64,000 nucleotides of DNA from a virus. Made by a program: the position numbers and the translations under genes. The notes beneath the pieces are model-generated. The model searched no databases. It had not been told where the DNA came from and worked only from the letters and a program-made list of their open reading frames with translations. Shown here in pieces: positions 21,208 through 29,106 of this stretch; position 1 is the first letter of the stretch; every line of letters starts with the position of its first letter. The stretch covers positions 32,433 through 96,432 of the IMG/VR virus record IMGVR_UViG_3300043468_000365; one strand, given 5' to 3'.

Positions 21208-21330
21208 GTTTATCCTGCTTTCTAGATACGCAGGAGAGGCCTAGCGGGAATAACAGAAGGGAATGCCCGTGAATATCGGATTGCTGACTTCATTAGCTAA
21301 AGGGCTAAACCGATAAGGCGTATGGAATAT
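21208..21330 (+). other. structured spacer
   Basis: Hairpins CCTGC/GCAGG, GGGAATGCCC and TATCGG/CCGATA, with an outer GCCT/AGGC closure, between tRNA-Ile and tRNA-Tyr. No gene seen. Confidence 0.4.
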
Positions 21331-21422
21331 GTGTGAGCGGCAACGGCGGTGGTGTTGCAGCGGACTGTAAATCCGTTCCCTTTGTGGTAACATTGTAGGT
21401 TCGAATCCTACCTCACGCACCA
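21331..21422 (+). tRNA. tRNA-Tyr (GTA)
   Basis: Class II cloverleaf with CCA; anticodon stem GCGGA/TCCGT, loop CTGTAAA. Confidence 0.93.
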
Positions 21423-21429
21423 TCTTTAT

Positions 21430-21504
21430 TCGGGGATAGTTAAATTGGCATAACGTCGGATTTTGGTTCCGACTTTCTAGGTTCGAGTCCTAGTCCCCGA
21501 TCCA
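21430..21504 (+). tRNA. tRNA-Gln (TTG)
   Basis: Cloverleaf with CCA; anticodon stem TCGGA/TCCGA, loop TTTTGGT. Confidence 0.92.
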
Positions 21505-21505
21505 T

Positions 21506-21579
21506 TCAGGAATAGTTCAACGGTAGAACAGCGGACTCTGACTCCGTTAATCTTGGTTCGAATCCAGGTTCCTGATCCA
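21506..21579 (+). tRNA. tRNA-Gln (CTG)
   Basis: Cloverleaf with CCA; anticodon stem GCGGA/TCCGT, loop CTCTGAC. Last gene of the array. Confidence 0.92.
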
Positions 21580-21597
21580 ATCATTGAAAGGTATTTT

Positions 21598-21747
21598 ATG
21601 AACAAAGTGAAAGTTTCTCTAAGAGAAATTATGGAAGATGATCATCATCCCTTGATGGAGAAATGGGTAGAAGAACTGCTTCCCTTGATTGAACCTATAA
21701 TCAAAGCACAAAATCCTAAGTTATTTGAAGAAGAGGATTCAGAATGA
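21598..21747 (+). CDS. small acidic unknown protein
   Basis: 49 residues from the ATG at 21598 (MNKVKVSLREIMEDD), after TTGAAAGGTATT. Overlaps the RlpA-like gene by four bases. Function unknown. Confidence 0.6.
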   Translation: MNKVKVSLREIMEDDHHPLMEKWVEELLPLIEPIIKAQNPKLFEEEDSE

Positions 21748-22223
21748 ACAAAGCATTTACCACTATAGCCCTTTTCATCGTTCTTACAACTTCGGCCGCT
21801 GCCGATCCGTTATCTGATTTTTTCGGTGGTATCTTTGGCGAACAATCCACACGACAAACAAAGGTGAAAAGAAATAGACATGGCACAAGCGTTCAAAGCT
21901 ATGACAATAATGATTGGACTGCTAGTTGGGGCCATCATTCTACTGGAGGCAGTCACATGGTTGCTTCCTTCTACGGTCACGGAGAACATCTTTCCCGTCG
22001 AACCGCATCGGGCGCAGTTTTCAATCCTCATGGATACACCGCAGCCCATCGTTCTCTTCCGTTCGGCACTCACCTAAAGGTATGTCACCATGGATGCGTT
22101 ACAGTTGTGGTCAATGATAGAGGACCATTTGTCAGGGGCCGTTCTCTTGATCTTTCTTACGGTGCTGCACGGGCTATTGGCATGGGTAGCACTAGCAATA
22201 TCTCCGTGGAACGATTGAACTAA
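21744..22223 (+). CDS. rlpA: RlpA-like double-psi beta-barrel protein
   Basis: 159 residues with a signal peptide (to about residue 21) and a C-terminal RlpA-type barrel: VASFYGHG near 73, TASGAVFNP near 86, LPFGTHLKV near 105 and VVNDRGPFVRGRSLDLS near 121-137, with the Asp of DRGPF. Bacterial RlpA proteins bind or cleave glycan strands lacking stem peptides at the septum. There is no SPOR domain. Likely periplasmic; could loosen or protect the host wall during infection. Confidence 0.85.
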   Translation: MNKAFTTIALFIVLTTSAAADPLSDFFGGIFGEQSTRQTKVKRNRHGTSVQSYDNNDWTASWGHHSTGGSHMVASFYGHGEHLSRRTASGAVFNPHGYTAAHRSLPFGTHLKVCHHGCVTVVVNDRGPFVRGRSLDLSYGAARAIGMGSTSNISVERLN

Positions 22224-22227
22224 AGAC

Positions 22228-22256
22228 TTGACATTTCCATTCCAATGTGCTAATAT
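22228..22256 (+). promoter_or_regulatory. host-type promoter with conserved spacer
   Basis: TTGACA (22228), spacer TTTCCATTCCAATGTGC, TAATAT (22251). Drives the 22284 gene. Confidence 0.8.
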
Positions 22257-22283
22257 TAGACATAATGAATGAGGAGAAATGGA

Positions 22284-22547
22284 ATGCCTACCATCACCAC
22301 GGAAGTTGATGTTGATGTAGACCTGCGTGATTTTCACATAGATGATTTGATGGATGAACTGGAAGATAGAGGATACTCCGTTATTTGTAGAGACGAGTCC
22401 ATTCAGGCAAAAGAAAGAATTATGGACGATATTCACAATCTTTATCAGGACTTCATTCTCTGGAATGACACTATGATGACGAATGAAAATTTCGGCACAA
22501 TTCTCAAAAACTTTTTCTCCGAACATCTTGACAAAAATGTCCTATGA
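22284..22547 (+). CDS. small acidic unknown protein
   Basis: 87 residues beginning MPTITTEVDVDVDLRDFHID, with about one in five residues Asp or Glu. GAGGAGAAA precedes the ATG. The next promoter overlaps its 3' end. No family recognised. Confidence 0.65.
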   Translation: MPTITTEVDVDVDLRDFHIDDLMDELEDRGYSVICRDESIQAKERIMDDIHNLYQDFILWNDTMMTNENFGTILKNFFSEHLDKNVL

Positions 22548-22580
22548 CTATATACTAGTATGATGTTGCAATGCAACATC
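22528..22580 (+). promoter_or_regulatory. promoter plus leader hairpin
   Basis: TTGACA (22528), 17-base spacer, TATACT (22551), then a perfect hairpin GATGTTGC/GCAACATC (22562-22580) right at the expected 5' end of the mRNA, which could stabilise it. Confidence 0.7.
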
Positions 22581-22613
22581 GGTAAACTTCGCTAACTTTA
22601 GGAAGGAAAATAT

Positions 22614-22802
22614 ATGAAGACTGTTACTTTTCTAGCCGCTATGCTTTTCAGTGGTAGCGCATTCGCTGGCACCGATGTTATCGCTCCGCCAGTTACCAAG
22701 TATGTTGAGGCACCTATGCCGCCTAAGCGTCCTACTAATTTCGGTAAACTCGATAATCAGAAGGTTGCACAGAAGGTTCAGGAACTCACAACCAGAAAGT
22801 AA
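22614..22802 (+). CDS. small secreted protein
   Basis: 62 residues with a signal peptide (FLAAMLFSGSAFA) and a Pro-rich mature part (VIAPPVTKYVEAPMPPKRP). AGGAAGG precedes the ATG. Periplasmic; function unknown. Confidence 0.7.
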   Translation: MKTVTFLAAMLFSGSAFAGTDVIAPPVTKYVEAPMPPKRPTNFGKLDNQKVAQKVQELTTRK

Positions 22803-22812
22803 TAAATATACA

Positions 22813-22837
22813 GTGGCCCCGCAATGGGGTCACTTTT
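22813..22837 (+). terminator. rho-independent terminator
   Basis: GTGGCCCC/GGGGTCAC stem with loop GCAAT followed by TTTT. Confidence 0.75.
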
Positions 22838-22854
22838 CTCTATGGAGTCTCAAA

Positions 22855-23205
22855 ATGAGAAACAAGATTATAGCCCTATTCACCGCACTAAGTCTTTCTC
22901 TTGCCATCGCTACGCCTGCCAAAGCACAGTTTATCCCTTGGGGATATGGTGGAATGGGTTGGGGTTATGGTGCTGGTTTTGGCTACAGTGCCGCTATTGC
23001 TGGTATTGGTATTGCTTCCGCTGCTATTGGTGCTGCCGCTATTGCTAACTCTTATCCTTATGGTGGATATGGTTATGCTCCTGTGCCTGTATATGCTGCG
23101 CCGACTTATGCTCCTGCTTATCGTCCGACTGTCCGAAAGCAGATCATTATCAAGAATAGTCCTGGTGCCCGGGTGTATGAGGAAGACGACATATTCGGTT
23201 GGTAA
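22855..23205 (+). CDS. Gly/Tyr/Ala-rich secreted protein
   Basis: 116 residues from the ATG at 22855: a signal peptide ending AKAQ, then low-complexity Gly-Tyr and Ala-Ile stretches, a Tyr/Pro/Ala-rich part and a charged tail (EEDDIFGW). Similar short exported proteins occur in alphaproteobacterial genomes. It may sit in the outer membrane or periplasm. No enzyme motif. Confidence 0.65.
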   Translation: MRNKIIALFTALSLSLAIATPAKAQFIPWGYGGMGWGYGAGFGYSAAIAGIGIASAAIGAAAIANSYPYGGYGYAPVPVYAAPTYAPAYRPTVRKQIIIKNSPGARVYEEDDIFGW

Positions 23206-23226
23206 TAACACAGAAGGAGGAAGAGT

Positions 23227-23523
23227 ATGTGCTATTACACTGTAACAATGGATCGTGCTTCAAGTTCTTCTGGACATACTAGAGCGATTATGATTCTAGA
23301 TGCAAAAGATAAAACTGAAGCCACGGCCAAATTTCTAAATTCATTTGGTGCAAAGTATTACAATGATATCAATGTGAGGGAAGGGATTCATATCGAACAA
23401 GATTTTGATCGCCTTCTAACAGAACAAGCTAAAAAGTATATACTAAAAGTTAAGAACAAGACGGCAGATGCTCCTCCGTTAATGTCTTATCAGAATATGA
23501 TTCATCTTGATTATGGAGAGTAA
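23227..23523 (+). CDS. small unknown protein
   Basis: 98 residues after the strong AGGAGGAAGAG site, starting MCYYTVTMDRAS. Mixed alpha/beta pattern. No family recognised. Confidence 0.65.
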   Translation: MCYYTVTMDRASSSSGHTRAIMILDAKDKTEATAKFLNSFGAKYYNDINVREGIHIEQDFDRLLTEQAKKYILKVKNKTADAPPLMSYQNMIHLDYGE

Positions 23524-23524
23524 A

Positions 23525-23899
23525 ATGAAAAACGTTTTTATTAGAGGCGGTCTTCAAGGTCTATTTGCTGTGCTTGTCATTACACTCGCATCGACGGCGC
23601 TACAAGGTGCTCCTGCGAAAAAGGAAACGAATACCGAACAGAAGATTGTTTGCGAAAAGACAGAGAGCGTCCAGAAAACTATGGACGAAAAGAACTTCTT
23701 TCTTCTTCTAAATATGACCAATGACAGTGGTGTTGTCGAGAGTGTCTGGATTTCTGGCACGACTATTGTTATCACAGCACAGAAGGGTGAGGATTCTTGC
23801 TTTCTCGCCATGATGAATGATGTTACATATAATCCAGATACGCTTCAAGGCCTAGTAAAGGCATATGAAGCACAAAAGGGCAAGCAAAAGGATATCTAA
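23525..23899 (+). CDS. exported or membrane-anchored unknown protein
   Basis: 124 residues from the ATG at 23525: N-terminal hydrophobic segment (LQGLFAVLVITLASTAL) that is a signal peptide or anchor, then a soluble part with two Cys. It directly precedes the SpeD-like gene with no gap. Confidence 0.65.
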   Translation: MKNVFIRGGLQGLFAVLVITLASTALQGAPAKKETNTEQKIVCEKTESVQKTMDEKNFFLLLNMTNDSGVVESVWISGTTIVITAQKGEDSCFLAMMNDVTYNPDTLQGLVKAYEAQKGKQKDI

Positions 23900-24247
23900 A
23901 TGGCGTGGGGTTATCATCTTATTCTAGATTGTTATGATGCTGACAAGGCGCTAATCACCAATCCAACAAACATCGCCGCATTTGCTAAAGTATTAGTAAA
24001 GCGCATTGATATGGTGGCATATGGTGAGCCGCAAGTTGTTCACTTCGGCGAAGACGACAAGCAAGGTTATACACTGGTTCAGTTGATTGAAACTTCCAAT
24101 ATCGTTGCTCATTTCTGTGACGAGTCTGGTAACTTTTACATGGATGTTTTTTCATGTAAACCATTTTCAACCGAAGCAGTATTAGAGACAGTAAATCAGT
24201 TTTTCGCTCCAAAGAAAATCAGGGAGCGATATGTAGAAAGGGACTAA
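23900..24247 (+). CDS. speD: SpeD-like pyruvoyl decarboxylase
   Basis: 115 residues, the size of a bacterial class 1B S-adenosylmethionine decarboxylase proenzyme (spermidine synthesis). Aligned with the Thermotoga enzyme (offset 3), the pyruvoyl-forming Ser is Ser66, the proton donor His is His71 and the catalytic Cys is Cys86 in MDVFSCK, so the self-processing residues are kept. The residue before the cleavage Ser is Thr instead of Glu, and the family HTWPE block reads HFCDE. Phage SpeD homologues have been reported, by recollection, to act on ornithine or arginine instead of AdoMet. Whether this one makes decarboxylated AdoMet is open. Confidence 0.75.
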   Translation: MAWGYHLILDCYDADKALITNPTNIAAFAKVLVKRIDMVAYGEPQVVHFGEDDKQGYTLVQLIETSNIVAHFCDESGNFYMDVFSCKPFSTEAVLETVNQFFAPKKIRERYVERD

Positions 24248-24248
24248 A

Positions 24249-24713
24249 ATGAGACGTAAACTAGACTTGGACGAAGTAAGAGATTTCATCGAGAACTCTT
24301 CGGAATCAACCAAGATTTATATTGGTTCTGACTCTGAAAGACATAGACGAGGCGGAGTCTGGTTTGCGGATTATGCTGTCGTTGTGGTTATTCATAAAGA
24401 CGGTAAGCATGGTGCTAAAGTCTTTGGTGAGATTACAACCGAACGAGATTATGACCAGGCTAAAGATAAGCCACGTATGCGATTGATGAATGAGGTTATG
24501 AAGGCAGCACAGCTTTATCTAGACCTAGCAGATGTTATTGGTGACAGACAGTGCGAGGTCCACATCGATATCAATCCAAATCACAAGCACGGTTCTTCCT
24601 GTGTTATCAGCGAAGCAGTTGGCTATATTCGTGGTATGACTGGTGTGACTCCTAGAGTGAAGCCAGAGGCATGGGCTGCTTCTATCGCCGCCGATAAATT
24701 CCCAAGCCTATAG
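24249..24713 (+). CDS. YkuK-like RNase H fold protein
   Basis: 154 residues. KIYIGSDSERHRRGG near residue 22, the EITTERDYD segment and the later HIDINPNHKHGSS match the RNase H-like YkuK (DUF458) family, whose carboxylates suggest a metal-dependent nuclease. The role is unknown even in bacteria. Ends in TAG. Confidence 0.65.
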   Translation: MRRKLDLDEVRDFIENSSESTKIYIGSDSERHRRGGVWFADYAVVVVIHKDGKHGAKVFGEITTERDYDQAKDKPRMRLMNEVMKAAQLYLDLADVIGDRQCEVHIDINPNHKHGSSCVISEAVGYIRGMTGVTPRVKPEAWAASIAADKFPSL

Positions 24714-24717
24714 TTTA

Positions 24718-24791
24718 CTAAATACTAATTCGCTAGGCAGTCATATTGCCTAGCGATTATCGCCGCTGACCACGGATGTAATGGCAGCGGC
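24718..24791 (+). promoter_or_regulatory. late-type motif with two hairpins
   Basis: CTAAATA (24718-24724) is followed by a perfect 10-bp hairpin (TCGCTAGGCA/TGCCTAGCGA, 24730-24756) and a second GCCGCTG/CAGCGGC hairpin (24762-24791). Without a T run the first may be a leader structure rather than a terminator. The layout parallels the pmoC leader. Confidence 0.45.
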
Positions 24792-24903
24792 ACTCAACTC
24801 CTACGACCTCGTCGGCACTCGCCAAATCAATCTCACATTTCCTTCATCTTTCGTTATCGTGATATTGTGCGTGGTCGTATATAACAGAAAGGTACTATTA
24901 TGA
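24781..24903 (+). CDS. possible membrane micro-protein
   Basis: 40 residues with a hydrophobic centre (FVIVILCVVVY); the stop overlaps the next ATG (ATGA). No clear ribosome site and it overlaps a hairpin, so doubtful. Confidence 0.3.
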   Translation: MAAALNSYDLVGTRQINLTFPSSFVIVILCVVVYNRKVLL

Positions 24904-25400
24904 AGAAGATTTTACTTGCTTTCATTACGGTACTTGCTATTAGCGGTACCGCTGAGGCAAGAAATCAATATTCAAACGGAGCAACAGAGCCTAATCTATT
25001 AGACTCTATTCTCGGCACTCCGAACGGAAACTGGAGCGTAATGCCCAGACTCCATGGTCGTGCTAGACTTGCTTCGAGACACCATAACACCCATATGGCA
25101 GGACGAGGAAGAAACACTGGTGCTTCGGCATCAATCGTTGCATACGGAAGAATGCTTCAACATTCTGGTTTCCGTGTGTCGGAACATCCTGCTTTTGGAG
25201 GAGTCCATCATGTTCATCATGGTTGGGCTCATTATGCTGGTCGGGCAATCGACATCAACATAGGTCGTGGTGTAAGAGAGGCATCTAATCGTTCGACAAG
25301 ATCGAAGTTTGATGCCTTGGCTGCGAGAGCCAGAGCGGCAGGTTATACTGTGCTTTGGAAGGTAGCAGGCCACTTTGATCATATACATATACAGAAGTAA
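24900..25400 (+). CDS. secreted M15-type peptidase
   Basis: 166 residues with a signal peptide (to AEA, about 21) and a C-terminal D-Ala-D-Ala carboxypeptidase-like zinc domain: HYAGRAIDINIG near 116 gives the first His and Asp ligands and FDHIHI near 160 the last His. It would act on peptidoglycan stem peptides in the periplasm. Its own signal sequence allows export before lysis, unlike the endolysin at 27253. Confidence 0.75.
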   Translation: MKKILLAFITVLAISGTAEARNQYSNGATEPNLLDSILGTPNGNWSVMPRLHGRARLASRHHNTHMAGRGRNTGASASIVAYGRMLQHSGFRVSEHPAFGGVHHVHHGWAHYAGRAIDINIGRGVREASNRSTRSKFDALAARARAAGYTVLWKVAGHFDHIHIQK

Positions 25401-25408
25401 TATATAGA

Positions 25409-25433
25409 GGGTGGGGAGAAATTCCCACCCTTT
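25409..25433 (+). terminator. rho-independent terminator
   Basis: GGGTGGG/CCCACCC stem with loop GAGAAATT followed by TTTC after the M15 gene. Confidence 0.7.
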
Positions 25434-25451
25434 CTTATAGGATAAATCATC

Positions 25452-25655
25452 ATGGTCGAACTTGTAACAAAATGGACAGAACGAGCCAAGAAGGCAAGAG
25501 AACGATTGAACATCTGTGTAGAGTGTGAACATTTGGAAAAACAGTTTTACGTTTGTAAGAAGTGTGGTTGTTTTCTCAAAGGCAAGACTATGTTTCCCAG
25601 TTCATCGTGCCCTGTAGGCAAATGGGACAAATACACGGAGGAAAAGGATGTATAG
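25452..25655 (+). CDS. small zinc-finger-like protein
   Basis: 67 residues with CVECEHLEKQ, CKKCGC and a later SSSCPVGKW, giving at least two CxxC pairs. Similar Cys-rich proteins of unknown role are common in T4-like phages. Overlaps the next gene by eight bases. Confidence 0.65.
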   Translation: MVELVTKWTERAKKARERLNICVECEHLEKQFYVCKKCGCFLKGKTMFPSSSCPVGKWDKYTEEKDV

Positions 25656-26298
25656 AACATTTGACATTAAAGAATACTGGCCGCAGCCAAAACCTGGCGA
25701 ACTTATTCAACACGAATATTATAACCCTGCTGATCAAAAGATTATCGGTAATGTTTTCTACACGAAGCCAAACGACCGTTATGTCTACCAAGAAGACTAT
25801 CATGGCGGTGAGTGGAAAGCAACATGGGTTATGGACTACAATCATCCAAATGGTGTGATGGAGTTGGTCGATATCTATCCTGCCAAAAAGTATCAGTTCT
25901 GGACAAAGTTTAGAACAACTGCCTTTGTTGCTGGTAAAGAAATACCATGGGGTAAAGTCCAGAAGGTCGGTGACATAATCGATCAGGAACTTCAAATCTC
26001 CGCAATCAAGTCTACACCATTCATTTGGCCAGAAAAGGGTCGTCAAGTCGTAAACTTCGTTGCTCACCATGAAACATTTGATGTTGGTAATACTGTTTAT
26101 AAAGACGTTTTGGAAATCGCTTATGACCAGACATTTGGTAAGATGACTGCTGGTGCCAGATCATTTCAAGCCAAAGGAATTGGAATCGTTCAAATGCAGT
26201 GGCGTGGTTTTGGAAAAGATGTGGGAACTCATATGGCAGCGGTGACAAAGACTGGTCCCGGAATCGTAACGGAAGACAAGAGAATAATTTGGTATTGA
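25648..26298 (+). CDS. unknown phage protein
   Basis: 216 residues, rich in Trp, Lys and Gly, with no signal peptide or membrane segment. No family recognised. Its stop overlaps the -35 box of the next promoter. Confidence 0.65.
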   Translation: MYRTFDIKEYWPQPKPGELIQHEYYNPADQKIIGNVFYTKPNDRYVYQEDYHGGEWKATWVMDYNHPNGVMELVDIYPAKKYQFWTKFRTTAFVAGKEIPWGKVQKVGDIIDQELQISAIKSTPFIWPEKGRQVVNFVAHHETFDVGNTVYKDVLEIAYDQTFGKMTAGARSFQAKGIGIVQMQWRGFGKDVGTHMAAVTKTGPGIVTEDKRIIWY

Positions 26299-26323
26299 CT
26301 TTCTAGATCATCTATGCTATATT
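26295..26323 (+). promoter_or_regulatory. host-type promoter adjoining a start codon
   Basis: TTGACT (26295), 17-base spacer ending TGC, TATATT (26318-26323). The -10 touches ATG 26324 and the expected start falls on ATG 26330, so the deaminase mRNA is probably leaderless. Confidence 0.75.
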
Positions 26324-26329
26324 ATGAGA

Positions 26330-26740
26330 ATGCGAAAGATCAATAAGAACATTCTCCATACTCTGGAAAAGATAGCGGCAGCTAATCCGAACCCCACGGA
26401 AAAGTTTGCCGCTGCTGTCGTTTGGAATAATAAGATCATTTCCATTGGAATGAATAGTATGAAGTCGCATCCACTCCAAGCGAAGTATTCCAAGAATGAA
26501 CATGCGATCTTCCTTCACAGCGAGATTGATGCCATCAAGAATGCGCTCCGTGAGATTGATGTGGATGATTTTTCTAAATGCGACTTGTATATCACCAGAG
26601 TGAAGAAAGAGAAGCCATTCACCAAAAAGTTTGTGTGGGGTCTAGCAAAGCCTTGTGCTGGTTGTGAAAGGGCTATAGCAGCCTTTGGTCTAAAGCGAAC
26701 GATATACACTTGCGATGATGGATATGAGGTGATAGAATGA
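26330..26740 (+). CDS. cytidine/deoxycytidylate deaminase family protein
   Basis: 136 residues (two more if ATG 26324 is used). The zinc site has HSEIDAI near residue 63 (HxE) and PCAGCERA near 107 (PCxxC). Such enzymes deaminate dCMP or related bases; in phages they feed dTMP synthesis, which would fit the phage ThyX at 41317. Spacing differs from typical dCMP deaminases, so the substrate is uncertain. Confidence 0.75.
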   Translation: MRKINKNILHTLEKIAAANPNPTEKFAAAVVWNNKIISIGMNSMKSHPLQAKYSKNEHAIFLHSEIDAIKNALREIDVDDFSKCDLYITRVKKEKPFTKKFVWGLAKPCAGCERAIAAFGLKRTIYTCDDGYEVIE

Positions 26741-27123
26741 GCGATAAAACACTAGAAGACCTTGTGGAAGAATGTCCATATGAAACGAAACTGGCCGTTA
26801 CCGCATGGGTAATGAAACATATCGTGGAACATGCTCATAATCCTGGTTCTTTTCGTTATCTAATCTATGAACGCCTAGGATTTGGTCCTGACGCCTATGT
26901 GCCACTATATATGGCTGGCGGCATGGAAATCTCCAATGAGTTTGATATGGAGAGAATCGACAACATTAGAGCAAAGGTTAGAGAAGAAAAGATTGATGTT
27001 CTCAAGCCGATTCTTAGTTTGTGTGATGAACCAGGTTGCTTCAATAGTATTAGCACTGGTTGGCCTACCAAAGATGGTGGATATCGTATGACTTGCTCCG
27101 AACATCATAAGAAAGAAGAATGA
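26737..27123 (+). CDS. unknown protein with C-terminal Cys/His cluster
   Basis: 128 residues overlapping the deaminase by four bases. It ends with CDEPGCFNS and CSEHHKKEE, which could bind zinc. No family recognised. Confidence 0.6.
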   Translation: MSDKTLEDLVEECPYETKLAVTAWVMKHIVEHAHNPGSFRYLIYERLGFGPDAYVPLYMAGGMEISNEFDMERIDNIRAKVREEKIDVLKPILSLCDEPGCFNSISTGWPTKDGGYRMTCSEHHKKEE

Positions 27124-27260
27124 TATATATTGTTAATGTGTCCGAGTTGGCGAGAGTCAATCGTGAGTATTGGTGCTGTGAGTATGTTATCACTTACATC
27201 GGCTCCGCTGACTGTCCTGCTAGTGATTGCGAACTAAGAATAGGAGAAACTAATGGCTAA
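27120..27260 (+). CDS. cysteine-rich micro-protein
   Basis: 46 residues (MIYIVNVSELARVNREYW), four Cys, overlapping the genes on both sides by ATGA-type junctions. Supported by position only. Confidence 0.4.
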   Translation: MIYIVNVSELARVNREYWCCEYVITYIGSADCPASDCELRIGETNG

Positions 27261-27918
27261 AACATTCAAACAGGCATTTGCCGAAGCACGAAAAGCTGGC
27301 AAAGATGTATTTCTTTTTGACGGTAAACTATACACGACCGATGTTGCTGTAAAAGACGCTGACGAAACAAAGTTTGTTGACGTTACCAACACTGTGGCTG
27401 ACGCTAAGGTCCCTACTGCTGGTAAACTAAAGAAGAACGTATGGCCGCTCCAGCGTGAACTTCGTGCCAAGTTCGGTACACCAGATTACGGCGGAGCATT
27501 TAGAAAGCATATGGTTCAGGTCAATCTACCATATACCATGTGGATGGACGATATCAAGATCACCAAGACATGGATGAATAAGTCCTGTGCTGATTCTCTT
27601 GTTCGTGTTCTAACATATGTGTGGGACGAGAATGGCAGAGATTATGATAAGATTAAGGCACAGCAACTACATGTCTTTTCTGGCACCTGGAACATCCGTA
27701 ACATGCGTGGCGGTTCTTCTCTTTCTACTCATGCCTTTGGTGTCGCTATTGACATTGCCGCACCTTGGAACGCTCTTGGTAAAAAGCCAGGATATAATAA
27801 GCATTCTTTCACTGAAAAGTCTCTAATCGTTCAGGCATTTGAGGCAGAAGGTTGGATTTGGGGTGGTCGTTGGGAGCGTCGTCCTGACGGTATGCATTTC
27901 CAGGCTGCCCGTATCTAA
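27253..27918 (+). CDS. endolysin, M15 L-alanyl-D-glutamate peptidase type
   Basis: 221 residues. The C-terminal zinc peptidase domain has STHAFGVAIDI near 156-166 (His and Asp ligands) and DGMHFQAARI at the end (last His), as in phage M15 endolysins that cut the L-Ala-D-Glu bond of peptidoglycan. Residues 1-70 are a separate, unassigned domain that may bind the wall. No signal peptide, so it needs the holin. AGGAGAAAC precedes the ATG. Confidence 0.85.
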   Translation: MAKTFKQAFAEARKAGKDVFLFDGKLYTTDVAVKDADETKFVDVTNTVADAKVPTAGKLKKNVWPLQRELRAKFGTPDYGGAFRKHMVQVNLPYTMWMDDIKITKTWMNKSCADSLVRVLTYVWDENGRDYDKIKAQQLHVFSGTWNIRNMRGGSSLSTHAFGVAIDIAAPWNALGKKPGYNKHSFTEKSLIVQAFEAEGWIWGGRWERRPDGMHFQAARI

Positions 27919-27935
27919 CAACTGGAGTTTTTGTT

Positions 27936-28226
27936 ATGAAGATGATTCACAAGTATCCGCTTGGTACGGATATTCATCATAATATGGTGACAGAGATTGA
28001 AATGCCCAGAGGAGCACAGATACTATCATTGCAGATGCAGGGTAGTATTCCTGTCCTCTGGGCCGTCGTCAATCCCAAGAAAGAAAAACGTAAGTATGTG
28101 TTTCATGTCTTTGGCACTGGATATGAAATGCAGGATTATGAACGAAAGCATTATGTTTATGTTGGCACGGTTCAGCAATCAAGTTGGACAACTCTTGTTT
28201 GGCATATCTTTGAGGTGATAGAATAA
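27936..28226 (+). CDS. small conserved phage protein
   Basis: 96 residues with the pattern PRGAQILSLQMQ...PVLWAVVNP...FHVFGTG, recurrent in small beta-rich proteins of many phages (DUF7352-like). Function unknown. Confidence 0.65.
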   Translation: MKMIHKYPLGTDIHHNMVTEIEMPRGAQILSLQMQGSIPVLWAVVNPKKEKRKYVFHVFGTGYEMQDYERKHYVYVGTVQQSSWTTLVWHIFEVIE

Positions 28227-28855
28227 TGACAACATTGAGAACCGCACAGAAGAGAAAAGATTGGTCATACGATGTTATGACAGATTCGTATCGTCATATT
28301 TCTGGTGTCACTGTTGATAGAATAGATATAGCTAGAAACAACGGTGATTTAGAAACGGTACTAGATAATGCTTTAAAGATGGCTTCTGTAGGAGCGGCAG
28401 GAGCAGTTGGCGCACCATATAATCCGTCGATTGTCTATAATGGAGAACCGTTTGATGTCGATGTATCATCGGGATCCGCAATGATAACCTCATCTATCCA
28501 AAACGATCAACCTAGACATATTACAATACAAACGAGTCTGGGTGATATAGCTTTAAATCTCAAAACCGGAGACATTGCCATACCAGTAGGCGTCGGGCGT
28601 GATGATGCTATCCGTGAGTTTTGGCTAGGCTTTCAGAAGAATTTTCAGCCTCTTGAAAAGAAAAGCTATGAGGATAAGATACTTACTCTAGAAAGAGAAT
28701 TGGCAAAAGCAAAAACTTCTGCGACACTAATGCGGGCGGAAAATCAAAAAGAAGCCAGTAAGAGAGTTGCCGAAAAGATTGCCAAGAAGTATGCCAACGA
28801 AAAGTTCATCATGGTGAAACCCGCTGACTTAATCAAGTTTATTGAGGAAGAATGA
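28226..28855 (+). CDS. unknown protein with C-terminal coiled coil
   Basis: 209 residues: a beta-rich first part with GAAGAVGAPYNPS, then a Lys/Glu-rich coiled coil from about residue 150. Overlaps both neighbours by one to four bases. Possibly a virion protein; not recognised. Confidence 0.6.
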   Translation: MTTLRTAQKRKDWSYDVMTDSYRHISGVTVDRIDIARNNGDLETVLDNALKMASVGAAGAVGAPYNPSIVYNGEPFDVDVSSGSAMITSSIQNDQPRHITIQTSLGDIALNLKTGDIAIPVGVGRDDAIREFWLGFQKNFQPLEKKSYEDKILTLERELAKAKTSATLMRAENQKEASKRVAEKIAKKYANEKFIMVKPADLIKFIEEE

Positions 28856-29106
28856 GCGACAATCAAGAACTAATCGAACAACTACATGAACTAGCGGACT
28901 GGGTTGAGAAACACAACTCAGTCCATTGTCATTCTGTGCCACGAAAGGCAGCATATACTATTGCCAGACTGGAAGAAGACAATCACAGAATGCGACTACA
29001 GTTGAATAAGAACTTTTGGTCTATCCGAGACATATATGACAGATGTGTTGGTGCTATTCGACTGTGGATCTATTTGATAAGAAAAAGACTAAATACTCCT
29101 AGATGA
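28852..29106 (+). CDS. small helical protein
   Basis: 84 residues, helical, two Cys and a basic tail. Its 3' end contains the CTAAATA motif of the next transcript. Confidence 0.6.
   Translation: MSDNQELIEQLHELADWVEKHNSVHCHSVPRKAAYTIARLEEDNHRMRLQLNKNFWSIRDIYDRCVGAIRLWIYLIRKRLNTPR
29089..29095 (+). promoter_or_regulatory. late-type motif CTAAATA
   Basis: CTAAATA, 30 bases before the TTG start of the 29126 gene. Confidence 0.45.

Noticed and set aside
22888-23211. Long ORFs on both strands opposite the Gly/Tyr-rich secreted protein
   Set aside because: They arise from the low-complexity codons; only the + frame has a signal peptide and ribosome site.
23900-24247. Loss of the catalytic serine in the SpeD-like protein
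   Set aside because: A first alignment put Val at the site, but matching His71 and Cys86 to the family places Ser66 exactly at the pyruvoyl position.
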